From Streptomyces clavuligerus (lineage in GTDB: Bacteria; Actinomycetota; Actinomycetes; Streptomycetales; Streptomycetaceae): a DNA stretch of 64,000 nt. The stretch spans positions 434,001 to 498,000 of the forward strand of contig NZ_CP027859.1 in assembly GCF_005519465.1 (NCBI RefSeq), written 5' to 3'. The translations under genes were made by a program, and so were the position numbers. This document shows positions 42,889 through 51,972 of this stretch, piece after piece (position 1 is the first letter of the stretch; each line of letters opens with the position of its first letter). The notes below the pieces were generated by a model that searched no databases, was not told where the DNA came from, and was given only the letters and a program-made list of their open reading frames with translations.

Positions 42889-44220
42889 ATGCCGCATGCC
42901 GAACCGGTCCACCGGCTGCTGTCCGTGAGCGAGTCCGTGCTCGCGGCGCTGGAGCAGCAGGTCGTGGTCGCCGTGACAATCGACGGCCCGCTGGAGACGA
43001 CGGTCCTGCGTACGGCGGTGGACCGGCTGTGCCGAGCCCAGCCGGTGCTCTCGGCGACGGTCGTGGCCGAGGGCGGACTCCGGTTCCGGCTGGAGGCGCC
43101 CGCTCCCCAGGACGTACGGGTGGTGACCGGCGGGGATTTCGACGGGGCGATCAGGGGGTTCGCCCCCGGTGAGCCGCTGCTGCGGGTCACCGTGCTGCCT
43201 CGCATGGACGGTGCGCATACGGTCGTCGTGGCGGTGCACCACGCGGTGAGCGACGGCGTCAGCGTCCTGGAACTGACGCGCGCCCTGTGGGGGACGTACA
43301 CGGCGCTGGTCACCGGCCGGGAACCGGAGGCGACGGAGGCCCAGGACGGACTCCCCACCCCGGTCGAGCAGTGGCTGGTCGACCGGCACGACAGGGCGGA
43401 GATCGACGCCTTCCTCGCCCGCAGGGCCGTGTTCACGGCCTCGGTGGTCCCCGCCGTCCTACCCGTGGGGGAGGGGGCTGGGACCGGCTCGCACCTGAGC
43501 CGGGTGGCGATCACACCGTCCGGGACGCTGCGGCTGCGGGAGCTGGCGCAGCGGTGCGGGGGTTCCCTGCACGCCCTGCTCTCCGCGTCCCTGCTCGTCG
43601 CGGTGCGCGGGCAGATCGCCCCGGAGCGCGGGGCGCTGCCCCTCACCTGCATGTCAGCGGTGGACCTGCGCAGGCGGGTGACGCCCGGGGTCCCGCCCGG
43701 ACGGCTGGTGCATGCGGCGTCCATCGCGTACACGGCCCTCGATGTCGCCCCGGACGACGATCCGCTCAAGGTCGCACCGGAGTTCCGGTCCCGGCTGCGC
43801 CGGTCGGTCGACGCCGGGGACCTGGAGCTGGAACTCGTCGCGGCCGAACAGGCGGCGGCCCACTTCACGACCGCGCCGATCAGCCTCGCCGTGACGAACG
43901 TGGCGCACCGCCCGCTCTCGCTGGAACTGCCACCGGGCGTCAGGGCCGGGTGCCTGCGGTTCTTCAGCCAGCCCCCGGGGCCGTTCCCGATCGCCTTCGT
44001 CAGCGCCTCGTGGGAGGGGCTGGGCATCGACCTGGGGTTGGGGCGGAGCTGGTTCAGTGCGGGCCAGTGCACTCGTCTCGCCGAAGCGGTCCGGGATGTC
44101 GTGGCCGGCCTGCTGGGCGACGCCGAAGCGGTCGAAGTGGTGGCGGCCGAGCCGATCGAGGAGGCCCAGCGGGCCCCGGAGCGCCGTGACGCACCCGGAA
44201 CCCCTGCCGTCCACGCGTAG
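42889..44220 (+). CDS. PapA-type condensation-domain acyltransferase
   Basis: The 443-residue protein belongs to the condensation/chloramphenicol acetyltransferase superfamily. The catalytic HHxxxDG motif is HHAVSDG (His117-Gly123), and the overall length and a second conserved region (ISLAVTNVAHRPL) fit the PapA5/phthiocerol-dimycocerosyl-transferase-like group. Such enzymes transfer an acyl group to a hydroxyl or amine. Placed between GGPP synthase and a P450, it could esterify an oxidised diterpene. ATG 42889 is the start; the frame continues upstream. It is followed after 192 bp by the P450. Confidence 0.83.
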   Translation: MPHAEPVHRLLSVSESVLAALEQQVVVAVTIDGPLETTVLRTAVDRLCRAQPVLSATVVAEGGLRFRLEAPAPQDVRVVTGGDFDGAIRGFAPGEPLLRVTVLPRMDGAHTVVVAVHHAVSDGVSVLELTRALWGTYTALVTGREPEATEAQDGLPTPVEQWLVDRHDRAEIDAFLARRAVFTASVVPAVLPVGEGAGTGSHLSRVAITPSGTLRLRELAQRCGGSLHALLSASLLVAVRGQIAPERGALPLTCMSAVDLRRRVTPGVPPGRLVHAASIAYTALDVAPDDDPLKVAPEFRSRLRRSVDAGDLELELVAAEQAAAHFTTAPISLAVTNVAHRPLSLELPPGVRAGCLRFFSQPPGPFPIAFVSASWEGLGIDLGLGRSWFSAGQCTRLAEAVRDVVAGLLGDAEAVEVVAAEPIEEAQRAPERRDAPGTPAVHA

Positions 44221-44290
44221 GGCGCAAGACGAAACGATCCTTCGACGCACCCGTGGGACAACGGCACGGCCCCGAGACCGGAGACGCCTG

Positions 44291-44416
44291 ATGAACCCCT
44301 CACCCACCCCCGCACCCGGCCACCCGGCCCCCGCTTCCCCGCCCACCCGGCCCGGCCGCGCCCAAAGCCGGACCGCCCTCCCCCGGACCTCCACCAGCCG
44401 TGGCGGTGGGCGATGA
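44291..44416 (+). CDS. Possible 41-codon ORF overlapping the P450 start
   Basis: ATG 44291 opens a short Pro/Ser/Thr/Arg-rich frame whose stop overlaps the P450 start (ATGA at 44413-44416). It could serve translational coupling or simply be chance; no family similarity. Confidence 0.25.
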   Translation: MNPSPTPAPGHPAPASPPTRPGRAQSRTALPRTSTSRGGGR

Positions 44417-45765
44417 CCGGTGGCACCATCGCCCGGGTCCCGGGCGCCCTGCCCCTGATCGGTCACACCGGAGCGTTCCTGAAGTCCCCGCTGGAGTTCC
44501 TCAAGGGCCTGTCCGCGCACGGGGAACTGGTGGAGCTCCGGTTCGGGCGGAAGCGGGTCCTGGTCGTCTGCGACCCCGACCTGACGCAGGAGATGCTCCG
44601 GCGCGACCGGGTCTACGACAAGGGCGGACCAATCTACGACCGAATGCGCGAGGCCGCCGGCAACGGACTCGCCACCTGCCCCAGCCGTGACCACCGCCGT
44701 CAGCGCCGGACGATCCAGCCCGCCTTCCACCACTCCCGGCTGCCCGGCTACGCCCGGACGATGACGGAAGTGATCGACGAGGCCGTCCGCGGCTGGGACG
44801 GACCGGAGGTGGACCTCTGCCACGAGACCCGCTCCATAGCAAGCAGTGTCCTGCTCACCACCCTGTTCGGTACGGCCTTCGCCCCCGAGGCCCGCGACGC
44901 ACTCGCCCGCGACCTCGAAACGATCCTGCGAGGCGGACTGCGGCGGGCCGTCCTGCCCGAGGCCCTGAGCGCCCTGCCCACCCCGGCGAACCTGCGCTAC
45001 CAGCGCGCCAGGCGCCGGGCGAGGGGGATGATGGCCGACCTCATCCGCGCTGTACGCGCCGGAGACGGGAGCGGTGACAGCCTCTTCGCGACCCTGGTCA
45101 ACCAACACGGCGCGGGCACCGGCGACCTCCCCATGACCGACGAGGAACTCGTCGACCAGGCCATCACCATGTACGTGGCGGGCACCGAGACCACCGCGGG
45201 CGTCGTGTGCTGGGCGCTCCACCTCGCGGCGCAGCACCCACAGGCCGGACGGCGGCTGGCCGACGAGTGCCGATCCGTCCTCGGTCACCGCGCCGCGACC
45301 TGGGAGGACTTGCCCCACCTGCCGTACACCCGGCAGACCCTGCTGGAAGCGCTGCGGCTCAACCCGCCGGGCTGGCTGATCACCCGGCTCACCACGACCG
45401 ACGACGCCCGCCTGGGGGACCACGCCGTCCCGCGCGGCAGCACGATCGTCTACAGCGCCTATCTGCTGAGTCGCCTGCCCGCCCGGTACGAGGAGCCTGA
45501 GCACTTCGCACCGGAGCGATGGGCGCCCGGGACGATGGGCGCCAAGGTCCCCGACGGAGTCTTCGGCGGCGGCGCGCGCAAGTGCATCGGGGACGAATAC
45601 GCCCTGATCGAAGGGGTGCTGATGCTGGCCACCATCACGGCACGCTGGGACGTCCGTACGGCGCCCGACGCTCCGAAGCGACCTCACCTGCCCGCGCTGA
45701 CCCTCAACCCGACACGGCTGATGGCCACGGTGACCCCGGCCGCCGCCCCGGACGGTTCCCGCTAG
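44413..45765 (+). CDS. Cytochrome P450
   Basis: The 450-residue P450 has the I-helix oxygen motif AGTETT (about 256-261), the K-helix ExxR (EALR), and the heme loop FGGGARKCIG with the axial Cys391. Length and sequence resemble terpene-oxidising P450s such as the pentalenene oxygenase group. No ferredoxin or reductase gene is adjacent, so electrons must come from elsewhere. It lies 52 bp before the class II cyclase in the same direction and is expected to hydroxylate the diterpene product. Confidence 0.93.
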   Translation: MTGGTIARVPGALPLIGHTGAFLKSPLEFLKGLSAHGELVELRFGRKRVLVVCDPDLTQEMLRRDRVYDKGGPIYDRMREAAGNGLATCPSRDHRRQRRTIQPAFHHSRLPGYARTMTEVIDEAVRGWDGPEVDLCHETRSIASSVLLTTLFGTAFAPEARDALARDLETILRGGLRRAVLPEALSALPTPANLRYQRARRRARGMMADLIRAVRAGDGSGDSLFATLVNQHGAGTGDLPMTDEELVDQAITMYVAGTETTAGVVCWALHLAAQHPQAGRRLADECRSVLGHRAATWEDLPHLPYTRQTLLEALRLNPPGWLITRLTTTDDARLGDHAVPRGSTIVYSAYLLSRLPARYEEPEHFAPERWAPGTMGAKVPDGVFGGGARKCIGDEYALIEGVLMLATITARWDVRTAPDAPKRPHLPALTLNPTRLMATVTPAAAPDGSR

Positions 45766-45817
45766 CACCAGCCTTCCCCGCCCTTCCCTTCACGCCTCCC
45801 CGAAAGGCCGGTCCCCC

Positions 45818-47455
45818 ATGCCCGTCGACGTCGGCACCCTTCCGCCTCCGGCACCGCGCGAGGCGGTCTCCGCCGCCGCCCATCTGCTGGCCTCGGTGGA
45901 CGGTGACCCCTGGGGCCGCACCAGCCCGACCGTGTACGAAACCGCCCGCGTCCACGCCTGGGCGCCGCACCTGCCCGGCCGGGACCGGCGCGTCACCTGG
46001 CTGCTCGACCAGCAGCGGGCGGGCGGTCTGTGGGGCGACGGTCCGCCGGCGTACCAGGTACTGCCGACCCTCGCGGCGGTCACCGCCCTCCTCGCCGAAC
46101 TCGACCGGCATCCAGAGGCGGGCCATTCCTCGCTGGGCGGTCGGCTCGCCGCCGCGGTCGCCGCCGGTCTCGACACGCTGCACGGGTTGTCGCACCACGA
46201 CCCGCTGCCGGACACCGCGGCCGTCGAACTCCTCGTACCCGGACTGATCACCGAGGTCAACGACCGCCTCGACGCCATCGACCCGGAGGCCGCGCACCCA
46301 GCCCTTGCCCCCGTGCCGCACGGCCGTCGGCTGACCGCCGTCCATGGGATACCCGCCCTGCCGCGGCACCGGCTCGCCGAGCGCCTCGCCCGCTTCGCCC
46401 GGCTGCCCGTCAAACTCCACCACTGTTTCGAAGCTCTGGCTCCCGTCTGCCCGCCCGGCCTGGTCCCCGCGCGCCCGGACCATCTGCTGGGCAGTTCGTC
46501 GGCCGCGACCGCCGCCTGGCTCGCCACCGCGACCGCGGCCCCCGGCGCCCCGGGCCTCGACCGCCTGCTGCGGAGCACCGCCGCGCGCTACGGCGGCCTG
46601 TTCCCGGAGACCGCGCGGATCACCGTCTTCGAACGGCTGTGGGTGCTGACCACGCTCCACCGGGCGGGACTCCTGGCCACCTTCGAGCCCCTGGCCCGCC
46701 GCTGGGTGAGCGCCCTCGCGGCCCCCGGCGGCGTACCCGGCGTACCCGGCTTCGAGCCGGATGCCGACGACACCGCCGTCACCCTCCACCTCGCCACGGA
46801 ACTCGGCGTCCCCTACCGACCCGAGGTCCTCGACCCGTTCCGCACCGGCGACCACTTCGCCTGCTACCTCGGCGAGGACACCGGCTCCGTCTCCACCAAC
46901 GCCCATGTCCTCCTGGCCCTCGGTACCTGGACGCGCCACCACCCCGACACCGCCGACCACGGGAACACGATCCGCCTCCTGGGCCGCTGGTTGGTGGAGC
47001 GGCAGCACGGCGACGGTCACTGGGACGACAAGTGGCACGCCTCCCCCTACTACGCCACCGCGAAGGTCACGGCCGCGCTCTCCCGCCACGGCGGTCCCGA
47101 GGCGGCGGACGCCCTGCGCCGCGCCGCCCGCTGGGTGCGGGAGACCCGGCGGACGGACGGATCGTGGGGGATCTGGGGCGGCACCGCCGAGGAGACGGCG
47201 TACGCCGCCCAGATTCTGCTGGACGCACCGGAGCCCCCGACGGACGTGCTCGGGTGTGCCCACGCGCATCTGACGGCCCGCGCGGACGACGACGGTCCGC
47301 CGCCCGCGCTCTGGCACGACAAGACGCTCTTCGCGCCGGATGCCATCGTCAGGGCGGAAGTCCTGTCCACCCTGCGCCGGCTGGACCGCCGACTGCCCGC
47401 CCCGGCTCCCGTCCCGCCCGGCTTCGACGCCGCTCGGACCGGGCCCGCCGACTGA
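45818..47455 (+). CDS. Class II diterpene cyclase (labdane-type diphosphate synthase)
   Basis: The 545-residue protein shows the alpha-barrel repeats of class II terpene cyclases and carries the proton-donating DxDD motif as DADD (Asp315-Asp318) within EPDADDTAV. There is no DDxxD class I motif. QW-like repeats appear near the C-terminus (DGHWDDKW, DGSWGIWGG). It should protonate GGPP to a bicyclic labdadienyl or copalyl-type diphosphate without losing the diphosphate. ATG 45818 follows AAAGG. It converges with the class I synthase, with stops 16 bp apart. The stereochemistry cannot be predicted. Confidence 0.92.
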   Translation: MPVDVGTLPPPAPREAVSAAAHLLASVDGDPWGRTSPTVYETARVHAWAPHLPGRDRRVTWLLDQQRAGGLWGDGPPAYQVLPTLAAVTALLAELDRHPEAGHSSLGGRLAAAVAAGLDTLHGLSHHDPLPDTAAVELLVPGLITEVNDRLDAIDPEAAHPALAPVPHGRRLTAVHGIPALPRHRLAERLARFARLPVKLHHCFEALAPVCPPGLVPARPDHLLGSSSAATAAWLATATAAPGAPGLDRLLRSTAARYGGLFPETARITVFERLWVLTTLHRAGLLATFEPLARRWVSALAAPGGVPGVPGFEPDADDTAVTLHLATELGVPYRPEVLDPFRTGDHFACYLGEDTGSVSTNAHVLLALGTWTRHHPDTADHGNTIRLLGRWLVERQHGDGHWDDKWHASPYYATAKVTAALSRHGGPEAADALRRAARWVRETRRTDGSWGIWGGTAEETAYAAQILLDAPEPPTDVLGCAHAHLTARADDDGPPPALWHDKTLFAPDAIVRAEVLSTLRRLDRRLPAPAPVPPGFDAARTGPAD

Positions 47456-47471
47456 CCCCGCGCGGTCGCGG

Positions 47472-48440
47472 CTACTCCTCCCGCCAGCGGTCGCTCACCT
47501 CGTACAGCCGTCGCGTCCCCCCGATGGCGTGAGCGACCGCCCCGGCGTACTCCGGCACGCCCTCCCGGGCCGAGGCGGACAACTCCCCGATGAGCCGGTG
47601 CGCGAGGACGGCCTCCTCCTCGCACCACCGGCCCGCCTCCGCGAAGGCCGCGTCCAGCGGTAGCCCGCGCTCCTGTGCGATCAGCCAGGGCAGGGTCCGC
47701 GGTACGGAACCGAGCGCCCGCTGCTCGTACGCGAAGGAGTACAGGTCGTTCGTCCGCTCCCACAGAGTGGCCAGGGCCTGGGTCAGGCGCCGGACCCCGG
47801 GGTCGGCGCGGACGCCGTGGGACAGGTCGAGACCGGCGCACGGCTCGACGAGGGCGGCACCGACCGCGCTGAAGAAGGTGTGCGGACGCATCGTCTCGTA
47901 CTCCGCCGTACTGACGGTCCGCTCCCGCGTGGTGATCTCCCACAGCATCGCGACGAACACCTTGCCGAGCCGGGCCCGCACCCGCTCCTCCTGGAGCGGT
48001 GTCAACAGCTCCCGTGCCCGGTCGAGGAGTTCGGCCAGGGCGGCGGGGAAGGGGGTCGGCGCGGCCCCGGGAGCGGTGCCGGTCTCCAGGACTCCGACGA
48101 AGGAGGCCATGTGGGGGCCGAGTTCCGCGGTGGTGACCCCGGGCGCCTCCACGTGGACATCGTCGAAGGCGGTGAGCCAGGCGAAGAGGTCGGCGGCCCA
48201 CCGCAACAGGTCCGCCGGGGCGTCGGGATAGGCCAGGGCCACCAACCGCCCCACCTTGCTGGCCTTCAGCCGCTCACCCGGCCCCGCCTCCTCCACCAGC
48301 CGCCAGCCGTCGAGCCAGACCCGGGTACCGGATTCGACCTCCCCGGCCAGCGGACTGATCCGGCTCGGGAACAGACCCCAGAAATCCGGTACCTCCCACA
48401 GCCCTCCAACGGCCGCCTCGCCACGGTCCCCAGACCTCAC
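47472..48440 (-). CDS. Class I terpene synthase (diterpene)
   Basis: The 322-residue protein has both metal-binding motifs of class I synthases. The first is AFDDVHVE (Asp93 onward, DDxxxE type) and the second NDLYSFAYE (NSE triad, about residue 231), with the RRLYE pair near the end. It should ionise the bicyclic diphosphate from the class II enzyme and finish cyclisation or elimination. GTG 48440 is chosen because GGAGG lies seven bases upstream. It is convergent with the class II cyclase gene. Confidence 0.92.
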   Translation of the reverse strand: MRSGDRGEAAVGGLWEVPDFWGLFPSRISPLAGEVESGTRVWLDGWRLVEEAGPGERLKASKVGRLVALAYPDAPADLLRWAADLFAWLTAFDDVHVEAPGVTTAELGPHMASFVGVLETGTAPGAAPTPFPAALAELLDRARELLTPLQEERVRARLGKVFVAMLWEITTRERTVSTAEYETMRPHTFFSAVGAALVEPCAGLDLSHGVRADPGVRRLTQALATLWERTNDLYSFAYEQRALGSVPRTLPWLIAQERGLPLDAAFAEAGRWCEEEAVLAHRLIGELSASAREGVPEYAGAVAHAIGGTRRLYEVSDRWREE

Positions 48441-48773
48441 GGACACTCCTCCCCACAACGGTGACACACCGAACGAACGAGCAGACCGGGCTCTCCTCCC
48501 CACGCACGACTGCTTTCAGTCGGCACGAGACACAACACGGAGCAGACTCTCCAGGCGCTGGTTGGAGCTGCGGCACGCTCCCCGGCGGCCCAACAGTGAG
48601 GCCCACGCCTGGGCGTTCAGACTCTCGACCAGGCCGAGCACGCCGATCTGGTCCTCCCAGCCGTCCTGGGGTGGAGTGGTGGCGGCGCTTTGGCCCGGCC
48701 TCCGGCAACGAGCCGAAACCCGCCCACCCGTTCGGCCGGTATGTGATCACCGCGACGAACAAGGTCGAGTCGT
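48441..48773. other. Spacer after the terpenoid cluster
   Basis: No complete gene is seen. On the plus strand a frame near 48680-48790 (GNEPKPAHPFGRYVITATNK) is protein-like and may be a fragment of a lost gene; I do not recognise it. Confidence 0.35.
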
Positions 48774-48986
48774 TCAGCGGGTTTGCTGCTCACCCCCCGA
48801 CGTGGTGCTCTGCAACGTGAACGTGGCCTCGCCCAGGACGGACATGCCCTTTGTCGCCGCGACGGTCGAGGGGGTGGCCGCCGGGGTGTCGGCGGCCCCG
48901 GCCGGTGCCTGGGCGGCCAGCAGCAGACCGCCCGCGACCAGCACCGCGAGGACTCTCCCGATCACCGCGCGGGCCGTTGCCGTCAT
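48774..48986 (-). CDS. Small secreted protein
   Basis: The 70-residue product has a strong signal peptide (VLAVLVAGGLLLAAQAPAGA, cleavage expected before ADTPA) and a mature part of about 40 residues (VAATKGMSVLGEATFTLQST). The ATG is preceded by AGGGAGAG. No family recognised. It ends at 48774 in polar sequence and may be a truncated version of a longer secreted protein. Confidence 0.5.
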   Translation of the reverse strand: MTATARAVIGRVLAVLVAGGLLLAAQAPAGAADTPAATPSTVAATKGMSVLGEATFTLQSTTSGGEQQTR

Positions 48987-49257
48987 GAGACTCTCCCTCT
49001 GCTCGACGGGCCCCGCGCGACAGGGCCCGGCTGGGGTGGCCGAGCCGGACGGAGCCCTCCAAGATCGTTTGTCGCGCCACGGCCGACGTTCCCGCACCCC
49101 CCGCCCCCGGAACAGCCGGAGATCAGATCAAGCCGGAAAGAGTCCGGAAAACGAACCAATGATTCTGGAACCGGGCGATACCGTCGTTCGTCTTCACGCC
49201 CCACTCGTTCACCCAGCGCCGTGCGGCCCTTCCCGGCCGGACTTCCGAAGGAACCCC

Positions 49258-50136
49258 ATGTCCACCTCCGCCCGCCTCCTGGCCGTCGGCGCGCTCCTCG
49301 CCGGCGCCCTCACCACCGGCACCGCCCACGCGGCCCCGGCAACCGACGACGATCCCACCGGCGCGACCGTCGTCGTCGGGCCCACCTCCACCCTGGAGAC
49401 CGAGAGCACCACCACCAGTACCGCGACCTGCCCCGAGGGAGCGGTCGCGACCGGCGGCGGCTACCGGCTCACCGAACCCCTCTCCGACCTCCAGGACACG
49501 CCCCTGTCCACCATCACCGCAAGCCACCCCACCGACGACGCCACCGGCTGGACCGTCACCGCCCTCGGCGCCGACGCCGTCGCCTACGCCCTCTGCGCCC
49601 CCACCGCCGACGAAAACGCCCCGACCGTCGTGACCGGCGAACCCGGCACCCAGGACTACGACGGGTTCTCCCACTCCACCGCCACCTGCCCCACCGGAAC
49701 CCGCGTCACCGGCCGCGGCTACCGCCTCCAGGAACCCGACAGCACCTACTCCGGAATCCCCGAGTTCGCGGTCGCCTCCGACCACCCCACCGAGGACACC
49801 ACCGGCTGGACCGTCACCGCCCTGTGGGCGAACGCCGTCACCTACACCCTCTGCGGGCCGGCCGACGCAGACCGAACTCTGTCCCTGGTCCTGGGCGAGG
49901 ACGAGGAACTCGACGAAATCGACCAGGAAAACGGCCTGTCCCGGAACACCGCCGCCTGCCCCGAGGACACCACCTTCGTCACCGGCGGTTACCACCTCGA
50001 AGAACCCCGCACCGGCTTCTCCGGACTCCCCCTCTACGCCGTCGTCGCCGAACACCCCACCCCCACCGGCGACGGCTGGAGCGTCACCTCCCAACGGGCC
50101 ACCACCCACACCTACGCCCTCTGCACCACGACCTGA
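49258..50136 (+). CDS. Secreted protein with three tandem repeats
   Basis: The 292-residue protein has a signal peptide ending THAAHA-like (TGTAHA/APATD). Three repeats of about 80-90 residues follow, each with a start such as TATCPEGAVATGGGYRL, then HPTxxxxGWTVTAL and a closing YALC or YTLC. Each repeat therefore has two cysteines likely to form a disulfide. AAGGAA lies before the ATG. It is probably an extracellular beta-rich protein; its function is unknown. The repeats are well conserved to each other, suggesting internal duplication. Confidence 0.8.
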   Translation: MSTSARLLAVGALLAGALTTGTAHAAPATDDDPTGATVVVGPTSTLETESTTTSTATCPEGAVATGGGYRLTEPLSDLQDTPLSTITASHPTDDATGWTVTALGADAVAYALCAPTADENAPTVVTGEPGTQDYDGFSHSTATCPTGTRVTGRGYRLQEPDSTYSGIPEFAVASDHPTEDTTGWTVTALWANAVTYTLCGPADADRTLSLVLGEDEELDEIDQENGLSRNTAACPEDTTFVTGGYHLEEPRTGFSGLPLYAVVAEHPTPTGDGWSVTSQRATTHTYALCTTT

Positions 50137-50311
50137 CGCCGACAGCCACACCACGGGGCAGACAGGGGCCACCCGGGCCCGGCCTCGACCCTCCGGCCCG
50201 TCACCGCACAACAGACCGAAGACACCCGCCAGGCACGGGACTGTAAGACGTTCGGCTCTGGCTCGTAGTCGGTGGTGACGCCGGGCAGCCGTCCTTGATC
50301 ATGACCTTGTG

Positions 50312-50640
50312 ATGGATGTCAACTCCCTCGTCAGCACGGTGTTTTCCGGGCTGTCGGTGCTGGTCGTCCGGTGCTGGTGGCCGAGGACGTGGCGGACGGT
50401 CGTGACGCGGTGGTGGTCACGGCTCGGACTCCGGTTGCGGCGGTGCCGTGTCCGGTGTGCCGGACGCTGACGGCGAAGGTGCACGGGTACCACGGCCGGA
50501 CGGTGACGGACGTGCCGGTCGACGGCCGCCAGGCCGTCGACCACCTGCGCGTACGGCGGCTGGTCTGTCCGGTCCTGGGCTGCCGGCGGCAGATCTGTTC
50601 CCGGCTCTCGGCGGGGAGCCGTTCCCAGATGTCGAGCTGA
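50312..50640 (+). pseudogene. ISL3-family transposase N-terminal remnant
   Basis: DVNSLVSTVFSGLSVLVV is in one frame, and after a shift at about 50365 LVAEDVADGRDAVVV, PCPVCRTLTAKVHGYHGRTV and RRLVCPVLGCRRQ follow in another. This is the zinc-finger N-terminus of Streptomyces ISL3 transposases. The DDE core is missing; the sequence changes abruptly near 50600 into the AraC remnant on the other strand. A possible left terminus (GGCTCTGGCTCG) is near 50250. Confidence 0.75.
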
Positions 50641-50880
50641 CGGGCCAGCAGCCCGGAGGCGAGGTCGAGCGCCGTCCGTTCGAGGAGACGGAGTTCCTGC
50701 GGGGTGCATGACATGGCATGGGTCTTCAGGGAGAGGAGGAACTGGTGCAGGATGCCGCCGATGCCGTGGTCGGCAAAGAGACTGCGTCCGAGCCCCCGGT
50801 CGAGCCGGTCGGCAGGGAGGGCGAGCATTGCCCGGGGAATGTTCAGCAGGGTGATCAGGGCACCGTCCCCACGGCGGCAC
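50630..50880 (-). pseudogene. AraC-family regulator fragment
   Basis: A minus-strand piece of about 80 codons (LLNIPRAMLALPADRLDRGL, GIGGILHQFLLSL, LERTALDLASGLLARQL, ERLPAESREQ) matches the region just before the HTH of AraC/XylS-type regulators. It stops at the junction with the transposase remnant near 50630, so the DNA-binding domain is lost. This is the likely target gene of the old ISL3 insertion. Confidence 0.6.
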
Positions 50881-51129
50881 CAGCGGGGTGCGCACACAGG
50901 ACCCGCTGGCCTCCCCGCTCCCGGGACCTGTCGCTTCGCCCGGCCACGGGCGTTCCTCGCGCCTCCGGCCGTCCACGGCCCTGCCCGGACACGACAGCGG
51001 GGCGATCCGGCCGGCGCCTCATGACCTGGCCCGGTTCCTGCGGCCGTCTGTTCAGGGCTTCCGGAGCGGCGCCTGCCGAGGTGCGGCGGACGTCGGCGGA
51101 CAGGCGCAGGCGAGCACCCCAACTGTCGG

Positions 51130-51700
51130 TCACGACGGTGGCGCCAGTACACGGATCTTCACGTTGATCACGTCCACGAACAGCACCGGACAGACGCTGT
51201 GCAGCGGGCGGTTGGACCATTCCGCCCTCCCGTCCATCACCTTGCCGGTGATCGCGGAGACGGCCGCCTCGGACACGCTCGCGTCGTAGACCTCGGCCAG
51301 ACGGGCGGAGATCTCACCGCGTGTCAGCCCCTTCGCCGACAGCGACAGCACCATCTCGTCCGCACCGGACAGACGCCGCCGCCGCTTCTCGATGCCGGTC
51401 GGCCCGAACGTGCCCGCCACGCCCCCGGGCCCTGACCGCGGCCGGGCCGACATCGGCCAGCACCGCCTCGCGCGCGTCCCGTTACGGACTGCCACAGTCC
51501 TCGGCGGCGCGCTTCCCGTATCCGAGGTGATCGGTGATCTCGCCCTCCAGGGCGGACCCCAGGACCCGCTCGGGCAGCTGCTGCGGCAGCCCACCCTCCC
51601 CAGCCGGCCGCAAACTCCGGTTGCCGGCCCGGTTCACGAAGCATCGCGGCCAGCTGCTCATCACTCCCCGGCACGGCCGGCGCTGGGTCGCTGCCCGGTA
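51130..51700 (-). pseudogene. IS256-family transposase remnant
   Basis: Pieces in at least two frames match the N-terminal half of IS256 (mutator) transposases: GGLPQQLPERVLGSALEGEI, DHLGYGK, then RRRLSGADEMVLSLSAKGLT, EISARLAEVYDASVSEAAVS and PVLFVDVINVKIR, whose first Asp belongs to the DDE triad. The sequence stops right after NVKIR, so the catalytic core is incomplete. It is a degraded, immobile copy. Confidence 0.8.
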
Positions 51701-51972
51701 TCTGCTCGATGATGGTGCCGCTCACCTGGCGTCTCCTGGACTATCGGATTCGCCGATCACTGAACACCCCCTGACCGCGGGCAGCACTTCCAGCCTGGTC
51801 CAGCGGTCAGATACGAGTCGTCCTCGTAGCTGCCGGATGGGGCGACGGCCGATGCGGCCGGTCAGCATGCAGGCCCATGGGCGACGTTTTTGTCTTCGGG
51901 GGCTGGGTGATCATGCGTTCCCACAGCCTGCGGTAGCGGGCCCGTTCCGGACCCGCTACCGCTTGGGGGAAG

